Of a stretch of DNA of 64,000 bases, positions 40,213 through 48,500 are shown piece after piece; the first letter of the stretch is position 1, and every line of letters starts with the position of its first letter. Where the stretch lies: contig NZ_JAPENM010000004.1 in NCBI RefSeq assembly GCF_026342035.1, positions 124,001 to 188,000 on the forward strand, written 5' to 3'. The DNA is from Aldersonia sp. NBC_00410 (GTDB taxonomy: Bacteria; Actinomycetota; Actinomycetes; Mycobacteriales; Mycobacteriaceae). A program made the position numbers and the translations under genes. Below the pieces are notes generated by a model, which saw only the letters and a program-made list of their open reading frames with translations, was not told the origin of the DNA and ran no database searches.

Positions 40213-40695
40213 GTGCGCATCGAGGCGAAACTGGCCGAACTCGGTTTGACGCTCCCCGCGGCTCCCGAGCCACCGCCCGGGTTTCAGTTCGCCTTCGAAT
40301 GGGCGCGGGTGCGGGGCAGTCGCGTGTATCTGTCCGGACACTCGGCCCAGCAGCCGGACGGATCGTTCGCGGGCCCGTTCGGGCGGGTACCGACCGAAGT
40401 GAGCGTCGACGACGCCATCGACGCGGCGCGGGCCGCGGCGTTGTCCATGCTCGGCACACTGGCCCGCACCCTCGGCGACCTGGACCGGGTCAGCGCGTGG
40501 CTGACCGTATCCGGCGCGGTGCAGGCCGCGCCGGGATTTCCGCAGACCACGGTGATCCTGAACGGGTTCTCCGATCTCGTAACCCAGGTGTTCGGCGCAC
40601 AGGTCGGCGCGCACGCCCGCACCGCGCTCGGACATTCCGCGCTGCCGATGAACAACGCCGTGGTGATCTCCGCCGAGGTCGAGATCGACGGCTGA
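40213..40695 (+). CDS. RidA-like family protein (YjgF/UK114 fold)
   Basis: A 160-aa RidA/YjgF-family protein. It starts at the GTG at 40213 with GGAGG 7 nt before. Family features are VYLSGHSAQQPDGSFAGPFG, SMLGTLARTLGDLDRVSAWLTVSG and a late HARTALGHSALPMNNAVVISAEVEID. The Arg typical of active RidA enamine/imine deaminases sits near HARTALG. This longer subtype often lacks proven deaminase activity. It follows the histidine phosphatase gene closely. Confidence 0.88.
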   Translation: MRIEAKLAELGLTLPAAPEPPPGFQFAFEWARVRGSRVYLSGHSAQQPDGSFAGPFGRVPTEVSVDDAIDAARAAALSMLGTLARTLGDLDRVSAWLTVSGAVQAAPGFPQTTVILNGFSDLVTQVFGAQVGAHARTALGHSALPMNNAVVISAEVEIDG

Positions 40696-40723
40696 GCGCG
40701 CACAGGCGAGTAACATACGCAAC

Positions 40724-41290
40724 ATGCGTAACATCGGCATGCTGGTCGTCATCGCCGCGGCGGCCCTCATTTCGTCGGCGTGCAACGAGGGCGGCACGTC
40801 CACACCGGCGGCTACCGCCGGCACTGCCACCACCACCACGACCGAACCAATCCCTGCCGACAATGCCGACAAGTCCGCGGAGCACACGACCGACGCCGAC
40901 CTGACCGTGCGTGACCTGCGCATCGGGCGTCAGGACGGCTTCGACCGGGTGGTCTACGAATTCGGCGGCACCGGCACGCCCGGCTACCGGGCCAGCTACG
41001 TCCACAGCGCCGTGCAGGACGGCAGCGGCAAACCGATCGAGGTGCCCGGCGAATCGATTTTGCAAGTGTCCATCACCGGCACGTCCTATCCGTTCGACAG
41101 TGGCATCGAGCCGTATTCCGGCGCCAACCCGCTCGCCGAACCGAGCGCCGAGGTGGTGAACGCGGCCTACCTCGGTGCCGTCTACGAAGGCGTCACCCGA
41201 TCGGTCATCGGGGTGCGGGGCGCGAAGCCCGCATACCGGATCAGCACGCTGTCGAACCCGACCCGACTCGTCGTCGATATCGCCGGGTGA
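40724..41290 (+). CDS. AMIN-like domain lipoprotein
   Basis: A 188-aa putative lipoprotein with leader and lipobox SSAC (Cys20). A Thr/Ala-rich linker (about 25-60) is followed by an AMIN-like domain: VRDLRIGRQDGFDRVVYEFGG, GTPGYRASYVHSAVQDGSG, ITGTSYPFDSGIEPY and a closing LSNPTRLVVDIAG. AMIN-like domains attach extracytoplasmic proteins to cell-wall components. A TACGCA-ACA-TGCGTA repeat spans the start codon and might hinder initiation. A secreted-protein gene lies downstream. Confidence 0.87.
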   Translation: MRNIGMLVVIAAAALISSACNEGGTSTPAATAGTATTTTTEPIPADNADKSAEHTTDADLTVRDLRIGRQDGFDRVVYEFGGTGTPGYRASYVHSAVQDGSGKPIEVPGESILQVSITGTSYPFDSGIEPYSGANPLAEPSAEVVNAAYLGAVYEGVTRSVIGVRGAKPAYRISTLSNPTRLVVDIAG

Positions 41291-41363
41291 AACTGCCCGA
41301 GTTGCGGCACCGACCTGCTGGTAGGTTCGCGTCAACCCGACCCCGGGGAGCGAGGAGCGAATT

Positions 41364-41987
41364 TTGAGCGTCACCACTACCGCCCGCCGTGCCGCGGCGG
41401 CCGCCGTCCTGACCGCGGCCGCCGTCACTCTCGGTGTCACCGCACCGGCATCCGCCGCCCCAGCCGTCGATCGCAGCCTGCCGACACAGGTGCGCGATGG
41501 CCTCGACCAGCTGCGCACCGACGCGGGTGATTCGCTGCAAGCCCGGCTCGCGGTGAGTGCGATCGAAACCGGCGCCCGCACCAAGGTGTCCGGCACCTAC
41601 GCACAGTTCGCCTACATGGCACCGACCTTCGGCTGCTCCGCCGGCGTGACGTTGACCGCGGCCAGCGGCGCCGGCGGCGCGGTGGGCGCCAACACCGGGG
41701 CGGGTCAGATCCGTTTCCAGGCCGCCCCCGCCTACACCGGATACGCCATAGGCTCGGGGCTCAACGTGGCCTGGCTCAACGTGAACACCGGGGCGAGCGG
41801 GGTGACACCGCTGGACGGCGTGACCGAATACAACCTGCCGTCGCTGGCCAGGGTCGTCGACTCGGGCCCCGGAAACATCGTGGCCGCACTGTGGGGCACG
41901 GTGACCTATCCGGCCGCCACCTGTTTCGTCGCGCCGACCGTCGGACTGTTCAACGTCGAGCCGGCACCCCCGCCGCCACCGGCGTAA
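41364..41987 (+). CDS. secreted protein of unknown function
   Basis: A 207-aa exported protein with a signal peptide (about 1-32, ending ASAAP). The mature part has two Cys residues (GCSAG and ATCFVA) likely bonded, Gly/Ala-rich strands (TLTAASGAGGAVGANTGAGQIRFQ), and a proline tail. It starts with TTG at 41364 preceded by GAGGAG. I recognise no family; small Cys-paired secreted proteins like this occur in Nocardia and Rhodococcus. It converges on the DEAD-box gene with a 19-nt gap. Confidence 0.72.
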   Translation: MSVTTTARRAAAAAVLTAAAVTLGVTAPASAAPAVDRSLPTQVRDGLDQLRTDAGDSLQARLAVSAIETGARTKVSGTYAQFAYMAPTFGCSAGVTLTAASGAGGAVGANTGAGQIRFQAAPAYTGYAIGSGLNVAWLNVNTGASGVTPLDGVTEYNLPSLARVVDSGPGNIVAALWGTVTYPAATCFVAPTVGLFNVEPAPPPPPA

Positions 41988-42006
41988 TCACGGCACCGCC
42001 AGCGGC

Positions 42007-43827
42007 TCACTGATCCCGGTCGCGGTACTTCTTCTTCGGCTTACCCGCGCCACCACCGCTGCCTTGGTGTCCGGGCGCGCCCGAATCGCGCTGTAGCTGA
42101 ATCAACTGGCCGCTGATCCGGGTGCGGCGCAACGCCTCCAGCGTCTCGCGCGAGAGGTCGGCCGGCAGTTCGACGAGGCTGTGATCGGGCCGGATGCTGA
42201 TATGCCCGAAATCGCTGCGCCGCAGTCCACCCTCGTTCGCGATGGCACCGACGATCGCACCCGGCACCACGCGATGGCGCTTGCCGACGCTGATCCGGTA
42301 GGTGGCGAACTCGACTCCGCCCTTGCCGCGCGGCGGACCGCTATCGCGGTTGTCCTCGCGCCGCTCGCGGCGGTGGTCGTCGTGCCGTTCGCGGCGCTCG
42401 CCCTCGAACTTGCGCACCGGGCGTTCGCGCCGTTCCCGCTCCTGCACGGGCGGCTCCGGATCCATCAGGATGTTCTCGCCATCGCGCGACTGCACCGCCA
42501 GCGCGGCGGCGATATCCGCGAGCGGGATGTCGTGCTCGCGCTCGTAGTCCTCGACCAGTTTGCGGAACAACCCGAGATGCTGAGACGAGAGCGACTCGGT
42601 GATCGAATCGGCGAATTTCACCACGCGCTGTGCGTTGACGTCTTCGACCGACGGCAATTGCATCTCTTGGAGCGGATGCCGGGTGGCCCGCTCGATCGAC
42701 TTCAGCAGATGCCGCTCGCGGGGCGCAACGAACAACAGCGCCTCGCCGGCGCGCCCGGCCCGGCCGGTGCGACCGATCCGGTGCACGTACGACTCGGTGT
42801 CGTGCGGGATGTCGTAGTTCACCACGTGCGAAATGCGATCCACGTCGAGTCCGCGGGCCGCGACGTCGGTGGCAACGAGGATGTCGAGCGACCCCGACTT
42901 CAGCTGCCCGATGGTCCGTTCCCGCTGCGCCTGCACGATGTCGCCGTTGATCGCGGCCGCGGAGAATCCCCGCGCGCGCAACTTCTCGGCCAAGTCCTCG
43001 GTGGCCTGCTTGGTCCGGACGAAGATGATCATCGCCTCGAACTGCTCGACCTCGAGCACCCGGGTGAGCGCGTCCAGCTTGCGCTGATGCGACACCAGCA
43101 CCCAGCGCTGCGAGATGTTCGCCGCCGTCGTGGTTTTCGACTTGACGGTGATCTCGACCGGGTCGTGCAGGTACTGCTTGGAGATCTTGCGGATCGCGGG
43201 CGGCATGGTCGCCGAGAACAGCGCGACCTGCTTGGTGTCCGGGGTGTCGGCGAGGATGCGCTCGACGTCCTCCTGGAACCCCATTTTGAGCATCTCGTCG
43301 GCCTCGTCGAGCACGAGATAGTCGAGCTTGCTCAGATTGAGACTGCCCTTCTCCAAGTGGTCGATCACACGGCCGGGGGTGCCCACCACCACATGAGCGC
43401 CGCGGCGTAGGCCGTGCAGCTGCACACCGTAGGCCTGGCCGCCGTAGATCGGCAGGACGTGCAGCTCGGGGATGTGCGCGGAGTAGCGGCCGAACGCCTC
43501 GGCGACCTGGATCGCGAGCTCGCGCGTGGGCGCAAGCACAAGTGCGCGCGGCTCACGCGCGCTGACGTCGAGCCGCATCAGGATCGGCAGCGCGAACGCC
43601 GCCGTCTTGCCGGTGCCGGTCTGCGCCAGTCCGACCACGTCATCGCCCGCAAGCAGCGGCGGAATCGTGGCGGCCTGAATCGGAGACGGCGATTCGTAGC
43701 CGACATCGGAGATCGCCGCGAGGACCGGCCCGCTGATCCCCAGATCGGCGAACGTCAGAACCTGCGGATCGGAACCGGTGTCCGAACCCGCATCGCCCGA
43801 CTGATCGTTGCCCTCATTGGTGCTCAT
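42007..43827 (-). CDS. deaD: DEAD-box ATP-dependent RNA helicase (DeaD/CsdA type)
   Basis: A 606-aa helicase. Motifs run in order: Q-motif (YESPSPIQAATIP), motif I AQTGTGKT, Ia PTRELAIQV, II LDEADEML, III SAT, IV FVRTKQAT, V DVAARGLDVD and VI HRIGRTGRAG. After the RecA lobes comes a charged, Arg/Glu/Asp-rich linker (about 455-515) and a DbpA-type RNA-binding domain (about 520-585). It unwinds RNA in ribosome assembly and cold adaptation. The ATG at 43827 is preferred because the conserved core follows; the ribosome site is weak. Confidence 0.95.
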   Translation of the reverse strand: MSTNEGNDQSGDAGSDTGSDPQVLTFADLGISGPVLAAISDVGYESPSPIQAATIPPLLAGDDVVGLAQTGTGKTAAFALPILMRLDVSAREPRALVLAPTRELAIQVAEAFGRYSAHIPELHVLPIYGGQAYGVQLHGLRRGAHVVVGTPGRVIDHLEKGSLNLSKLDYLVLDEADEMLKMGFQEDVERILADTPDTKQVALFSATMPPAIRKISKQYLHDPVEITVKSKTTTAANISQRWVLVSHQRKLDALTRVLEVEQFEAMIIFVRTKQATEDLAEKLRARGFSAAAINGDIVQAQRERTIGQLKSGSLDILVATDVAARGLDVDRISHVVNYDIPHDTESYVHRIGRTGRAGRAGEALLFVAPRERHLLKSIERATRHPLQEMQLPSVEDVNAQRVVKFADSITESLSSQHLGLFRKLVEDYEREHDIPLADIAAALAVQSRDGENILMDPEPPVQERERRERPVRKFEGERRERHDDHRRERREDNRDSGPPRGKGGVEFATYRISVGKRHRVVPGAIVGAIANEGGLRRSDFGHISIRPDHSLVELPADLSRETLEALRRTRISGQLIQLQRDSGAPGHQGSGGGAGKPKKKYRDRDQ

Positions 43828-43948
43828 TGACCTGGAGTTTAATGCGTCCCCACGGCCCCGCCGACGTTTGGTGGCAATTCGGTATGCCCGCCGCGCGCGT
43901 GGATGAATCCGTCCCGCCACGGACGCCGTTGTGCCCTAACGTGAATGC

Positions 43949-44755
43949 GTGTCCACGCAGCCCGACATCCGCGTCCCGATCGCCGTCGCCCAATTCGCCC
44001 CGCGCACCGACAAGGACGCCAATCTCGCCGAGATACGTCGGCTGACGACCGAAGCCGCCGGGGACGGCGCACGGCTCGTCGTCGCCCCGGAGTACTCGAT
44101 GTTCACCGGCCGGAAGTTGGATGCCGCCGCGGTGGCCGCCGCCGAACCGCTCGACGGTCCATTCGTGACCGGGTTGTCGGCGATTGCGCAAGAACTGGCG
44201 GTGTATCTCGTCGCCGGGATGAACGAGTCGGTACCGGGCGAGGACCGGTTCTCGAACACGCTGGTCGCGCTCGCGCCGGACGGATCGCTGATCACGGTCT
44301 ACCGCAAACTGCATCTCTACGACGCATTCGGATTCACCGAGTCCGACGTGGTGCGACCGGGCGACATCGTCGAGCCGGCGACATTCCCGATCGACGGCAT
44401 CGTCGTCGGCCTGCAGACCTGCTACGACGTGCGTTTCCCCGAGGTCACCCGGCGGCTGGTGGACGCCGGCGCCGGGGTGGTGGCGCTGCCGGCGCAGTGG
44501 ATTCCCGGCCCACTCAAGGAAGACCACTGGGCGACATTGGTGCGCGCGCGGGCGATCGAGAACACGGTCTATATCGCCGCCGCGGACCAGAGCGCCCCCT
44601 CGGGTGCGGGCGGCAGCATCATCGTCGACCCGATGGGGGTGCCGATGGCCGCTCTCGGTGAGCGCACCGGCACCGTGACCGCGACCGTCTCGTCGCACCG
44701 ACTCGACGAGGTGCGGCTGCGCAACCCCGCACTCGAACTGCGTCGGTTGCGTTGA
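43949..44755 (+). CDS. carbon-nitrogen hydrolase (nitrilase superfamily)
   Basis: A 268-aa nitrilase-superfamily amidase. The catalytic triad is Glu48 (VVAPEYS), Lys120 (TVYRKLHLYD) and Cys158 (GLQTCYDVRFPE). The core resembles deaminated-glutathione or omega-amidase-like Nit proteins. It starts with GTG at 43949. It may hydrolyse an omega-amide or repair a damaged metabolite; the substrate is not determinable. It is divergent from deaD, about 121 nt away, and followed by a phosphoribosyltransferase gene. Confidence 0.92.
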   Translation: MSTQPDIRVPIAVAQFAPRTDKDANLAEIRRLTTEAAGDGARLVVAPEYSMFTGRKLDAAAVAAAEPLDGPFVTGLSAIAQELAVYLVAGMNESVPGEDRFSNTLVALAPDGSLITVYRKLHLYDAFGFTESDVVRPGDIVEPATFPIDGIVVGLQTCYDVRFPEVTRRLVDAGAGVVALPAQWIPGPLKEDHWATLVRARAIENTVYIAAADQSAPSGAGGSIIVDPMGVPMAALGERTGTVTATVSSHRLDEVRLRNPALELRRLR

Positions 44756-44802
44756 TCCACCGCGCAGTCGTGGGTCGCGGCGGCGAGTAATCTCGGAGCC
44801 CG

Positions 44803-45429
44803 ATGGTCTATGCGAATCGTGTCGCTGCCGGTCGAGCACTGGCGAAGTCACTCGGCCATCTGCGCTTGGCCAATCCCCTCGTCCTCGGGTTGCCGCGCGG
44901 CGGCGTTCCGGTGGCCGCCGCCGTCGCCGATGCGCTCGACGGCGAACTCGACATCCTGCTCGTCCGAAAGCTCGGCGTGCCATGGCAACCCGAACTCGCC
45001 ATGGGGGCGATCGGTGAGGGGGGCGCGAAGGTGCTGAACAGCGACGTCCTCGCCACCACCAAAGTCAGCGCCGAGCAGCTCGCCGTGGTGGAGCGGCACG
45101 AACGCGCCGAACTCGCCCGTCGCGCCACGGTGCTGCGCGGCGGGCGGGAACGTACCGCGCTGCGTGGCCGCACGGTGGTGATCGTCGACGACGGTATGGC
45201 AACGGGCGCAACCGCAGCCGCGGCCTGCCGGGTCGCGCGCACCGAGGGCGCCGCGCGAGTGGTGGTCGCAGTTCCGGTGGCGGCCCCGGAGTCGATGCGC
45301 CGCCTCGGTGCCACGGCCGACGAAGTGGTGTGCCCGTCCGTCCCCGCCGATCTCGGTGGCGTCGGGGCCGCGTACGCCGACTTCCATCAGCTCTCCGACA
45401 GGGAGGTGACCGACCTGCTGCACTGGTGA
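44803..45429 (+). CDS. phosphoribosyltransferase family protein
   Basis: A 208-aa PRTase-fold protein. The PRPP loop is VVIVDDGMATGATAAAA (about residues 126-142), and there is an N-terminal LVLGLPRGGVPVAAAVADAL. This subtype is often seen near dienelactone hydrolase or stress genes and has no defined substrate. It ends 111 nt before the acyl-CoA ligase gene, whose own promoter lies in the gap. Confidence 0.88.
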   Translation: MVYANRVAAGRALAKSLGHLRLANPLVLGLPRGGVPVAAAVADALDGELDILLVRKLGVPWQPELAMGAIGEGGAKVLNSDVLATTKVSAEQLAVVERHERAELARRATVLRGGRERTALRGRTVVIVDDGMATGATAAAACRVARTEGAARVVVAVPVAAPESMRRLGATADEVVCPSVPADLGGVGAAYADFHQLSDREVTDLLHW

Positions 45430-45447
45430 AAGACGCAAAAACGGACG

Positions 45448-45477
45448 TTGTGGTCATCGCAACACCCCCGCTATGTA
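45448..45477 (+). promoter_or_regulatory. candidate sigma-A promoter of acyl-CoA ligase gene
   Basis: TTGTGG (45448-45453), an 18-nt spacer and TATGTA (45472-45477) form a plausible -35/-10 pair 64 nt upstream of the ligase ATG. Motif match only. Confidence 0.4.
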
Positions 45478-45540
45478 GGCTGATCCGAGGTAGCGAGACG
45501 CTCGTGTACCGATCAGTAACCCCGTGGAGGGAGCCCCAAG

Positions 45541-47346
45541 ATGCGCGAATTCGAAGTGCCGGCGTCGTTCACGATTCCCGCGGACGTATCGATGGCCGAC
45601 ACCGTGTTTCGGTACGCGGCGGAATCCCCGTCGTTCGTGCCGTTCAAGGTACCGAGCGGGGGCGGGGCGTGGTCGGATGTGACCGCGGCCCAGTTCGCCG
45701 CCGATGTTGCGGGCGTCGCGAAGGGGCTGATGGCTTCCGGCATCGAATTCGATGACCGCGTAGCCATTTTGGCCGCCACCCGCTACGAGTGGGTCGTTCT
45801 CGACTACGCCATCTGGACCGCCGGCGCCTGCGCGGTCGCGATCTACGAGACGTCGTCGAGCGAGCAAGCCAAATGGATACTCGAAGACTCCGGCACCAAA
45901 CTGCTTGTGCTCGAAGCACCCAAGCATCGGGCGACGATCGACGAGATCGGCGACGGGCTGCCGGATCTGAAGGAAACCCTGCAGATCGAGCCATCCGCCG
46001 AAAAGCCGGGTGCGATCGCCGAACTCACCGAGCGCGGCAGGAACGTCTCCGACGAAGATCTGCATGCCCGCCGCAACCAGGTGGGCGCGGGCTCCCCGGC
46101 CACGCTGATCTACACCTCCGGCACCACCGGCAGGCCGAAGGGCGTCGAACTGACGCACTCGAACCTCTACGCGGAGGCCATCGGCGCCACGAAGGCGCTG
46201 CATGACGCGCTCGCGGAGGGCAAGCGGACGTTGATGTTCCTCCCGCTCGCACACGTCTTCGCGCGCGCGATCTCGGTCGGCGCTTTCGAGGCGAAGGTGA
46301 CGGTCGGCCATACCGCGGACTGGACCACGCTGGTCGAGCAGTTCGCCGTGTTCAAACCGCACTTCGTGCTGTCCGTGCCGCGCGTGTTCGAGAAGGTCTA
46401 CAACAGCGCGAAACAGAGCGCGCAGGACGGCGGCAAGGGCCGGATCTTCGATCTCGCCGCGTCGACCGCGATCGAGTGGAGTAAGGCTCAGGACACGGGC
46501 GGGTCCGGACTGCTGCTCAACGCCAAGCACTGGCTGTTCGACAAGCTGGTCTACGGCAAGATCCGCGCCGCGCTCGGCGGCGAATGCGACCGTGCGGTGT
46601 CGGGTGGCGGTCCGCTCGGTGAACGGCTCGGACACTTCTTCCGCGGGATCGGACTGCCCATCTACGAGGGCTACGGACTCACCGAAACCACGGCGGCCGT
46701 GTCTGTGAATACCACCGACCATATGCGCGTGGGCAGCGTCGGGCGTCCGCTCGACGGCCACGCAGTCAAAGTCGCCCAGGACGGCGAGCTGCTGGTCAAG
46801 GGCCCGGTCGTGTTTTCCGGCTACTGGCACAACGATGACGCCACCGCCGAGTCGTTCGACGGCGAATGGTTCAAGACCGGCGACCTGGGGCAGATCGACG
46901 AGGACGGCTTCGTCTCGATTACCGGCCGCAAGAAGGAAATCATCGTCACCGCCGCGGGCAAGAATGTCTCCCCCGCCACCCTCGAGGACAAGCTGCGCGC
47001 ACACAGCCTGATCAGTCAGGCGATGGTGGTCGGCGATGCCCGCCCGTTCATCGGCGTACTCATCACCCTGGACCGCGAGGCCCTGCCCGGCTGGCAGGAG
47101 CGCAACGGCGTCGCCGCCGATGCTCCGATCAGCGAGCTGGCCAAGAATCCGGCGCTCGTCGCCGAGATCGAGAAGGAGGTCGCCAACGCGAACAAGGCGG
47201 TCTCCAAGGCGGAGCAGATCAAGAAGGTCCGCATCCTCGAAGCCGACTGGACGCTCGAGACCGGCGAGCTGACCCCGAAGATGTCGCTCAAGCGCGCCGT
47301 CGTGCTCAAGCAGTACGAGAGCGACGTAAACGCGATCTACAGCTGA
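45541..47346 (+). CDS. long-chain fatty-acid-CoA ligase (FadD15-like)
   Basis: A 601-aa adenylate-forming ligase. It has the P-loop LIYTSGTTGRPKGVELTH, YEGYGLTETTAAVSVN, the TGD motif FKTGDLGQIDEDGFV and the hinge plus C-terminal domain ITGRKKEIIVTAAGKNVSP with the terminal catalytic Lys region LTPKMSLKR. Length and motif order match mycobacterial FadD15-type enzymes, which make long-chain acyl-CoA. Start ATG with GGAGGGAG upstream and a candidate sigma-A promoter at 45448. Complete, in contrast to the truncated relative at 55709. Confidence 0.94.
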   Translation: MREFEVPASFTIPADVSMADTVFRYAAESPSFVPFKVPSGGGAWSDVTAAQFAADVAGVAKGLMASGIEFDDRVAILAATRYEWVVLDYAIWTAGACAVAIYETSSSEQAKWILEDSGTKLLVLEAPKHRATIDEIGDGLPDLKETLQIEPSAEKPGAIAELTERGRNVSDEDLHARRNQVGAGSPATLIYTSGTTGRPKGVELTHSNLYAEAIGATKALHDALAEGKRTLMFLPLAHVFARAISVGAFEAKVTVGHTADWTTLVEQFAVFKPHFVLSVPRVFEKVYNSAKQSAQDGGKGRIFDLAASTAIEWSKAQDTGGSGLLLNAKHWLFDKLVYGKIRAALGGECDRAVSGGGPLGERLGHFFRGIGLPIYEGYGLTETTAAVSVNTTDHMRVGSVGRPLDGHAVKVAQDGELLVKGPVVFSGYWHNDDATAESFDGEWFKTGDLGQIDEDGFVSITGRKKEIIVTAAGKNVSPATLEDKLRAHSLISQAMVVGDARPFIGVLITLDREALPGWQERNGVAADAPISELAKNPALVAEIEKEVANANKAVSKAEQIKKVRILEADWTLETGELTPKMSLKRAVVLKQYESDVNAIYS

Positions 47347-47362
47347 CGGGTGAACGCCCGCG

Positions 47363-47764
47363 TCAGGCGGCCGGGCCGCCGGCCTTGGCGCGGGCCAACG
47401 TCTTCTTGAAGATCACGAACGGCAGCAGCAGGTGCGCGACCAGCGACACCACCCACACGATCACGGTGGCCAGCACCCAGGTACCCAGGCCGTCGATCGA
47501 CAAGCTGTCGGTCACCAGCGTGGTCACGATCAACGCGATGAGGGTCGAGACCAGGGCCGTGCTGCCGAGCAGCGCCGGCGCCCGGGTGACCGCGGTCTGC
47601 CGGATCAGCGGCTGGAACAAGATGTCTGCGCCGGTGAACAAGACGAGCGCGATCAGAAAGCCCTCGGCAGTCATCGACATGCCCGACAAGGTCAGGTCAC
47701 CGACAATCAGCCCGAGCGCGTTGGCAATCAGCCCCACGACCAATACTGCGAGCAATCGCAACAT
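47363..47764 (-). CDS. small four-helix membrane protein (phage-holin-family-like)
   Basis: A 133-aa protein with four predicted transmembrane segments: VLVVGLIANALGLIVGDLTL, FLIALVLFTGADILF, ALVSTLIALIVTTL and WVLATVIVWVVSLVAHLLL. The C-terminus is basic. Actinobacterial proteins of this pattern are often named phage holin family, but no phage genes are near and lysis function is not implied. It converges on the FadD15-like gene. Confidence 0.75.
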   Translation of the reverse strand: MLRLLAVLVVGLIANALGLIVGDLTLSGMSMTAEGFLIALVLFTGADILFQPLIRQTAVTRAPALLGSTALVSTLIALIVTTLVTDSLSIDGLGTWVLATVIVWVVSLVAHLLLPFVIFKKTLARAKAGGPAA

Positions 47765-47809
47765 GTGCCACAGCGTATCCGTCGCGACCCGGTTCGGTGC
47801 GGCATCGCA

Positions 47810-48445
47810 TCAACCGAGCGGTGGCCCCAGAATCCACTCCGCGACATCGGCGCTCACCCTCGCCTGGACCGGCTCGTGCAGCAGGTCGTGGCCCGCATCG
47901 GAGTACTCCCGCAACTCGATTGCGGGGTCGGATGCCACCCAGCTCCGGACCGCGTCGATGGGTGCCAACCGGTCGTCGACACCGTGCACGACGAGCGTGG
48001 GCAGCGTCGGCGTCGCGACGTCACCGCCGGTCACGCCTTTCGGCGTACCGCACAGCACCAGTCCCGACACCGGCGTGGCGGCGGGTGCGTGCAACGCGGC
48101 CAGCGCGGTCGCGGCGCCGAGCGAATGACCGAAGACGAACACTGGAAGCTCGCCGTGCTGGGCGGCAGCCAGCCCGATCAGCCGCTGCGCGTTTTCACCC
48201 AGGTCCGCCAGCGGCGCGGCCACGCCCTCGGCGCCCTCGGAGAGCCCGTGGCCGACATGGTCGATCGCCCATACCTCGATGCCGGATCGTCCCATCGCCC
48301 GGCCGAACCGGTGATAGTCGCTGCTGCTCTGCCGGATACCGTGCAGCAGCACGACCAGCGCGCGCGGGTCGTGCACCGTCCAGACGCGGTAGTGCACGCG
48401 TCCGCTGACGCCGTCCAGGAATGGCACCGTCACATTCTCGCGCAC
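47810..48445 (-). CDS. alpha/beta hydrolase, monoacylglycerol-lipase-like
   Basis: A 211-aa alpha/beta hydrolase with oxyanion region VVLLHGIRQSSSDYHRFG, the nucleophile elbow GHSLGAATA, the acid in VVHGVDDRLAPIDA and a late His in YSDAGHDLLHEP. It resembles monoacylglycerol lipases and lysophospholipases, with a short cap. The GTG at 48445 is used; a GTG four codons later (48433) is equally plausible, since AGGG lies nearby. It is divergent from the large nuclease-helicase gene. Confidence 0.87.
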   Translation of the reverse strand: MRENVTVPFLDGVSGRVHYRVWTVHDPRALVVLLHGIRQSSSDYHRFGRAMGRSGIEVWAIDHVGHGLSEGAEGVAAPLADLGENAQRLIGLAAAQHGELPVFVFGHSLGAATALAALHAPAATPVSGLVLCGTPKGVTGGDVATPTLPTLVVHGVDDRLAPIDAVRSWVASDPAIELREYSDAGHDLLHEPVQARVSADVAEWILGPPLG

Positions 48446-48500
48446 CCTGTCGGTACCGCCACCTACAGTGAACGACGGCCGAAACAGGGAGGGGCGCGCA

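Noticed and set aside
42181-43410. 409-aa plus-strand open frame opposite the DEAD-box gene
   Set aside because: Antisense shadow typical of high-GC DNA; the helicase on the other strand has every motif in order.
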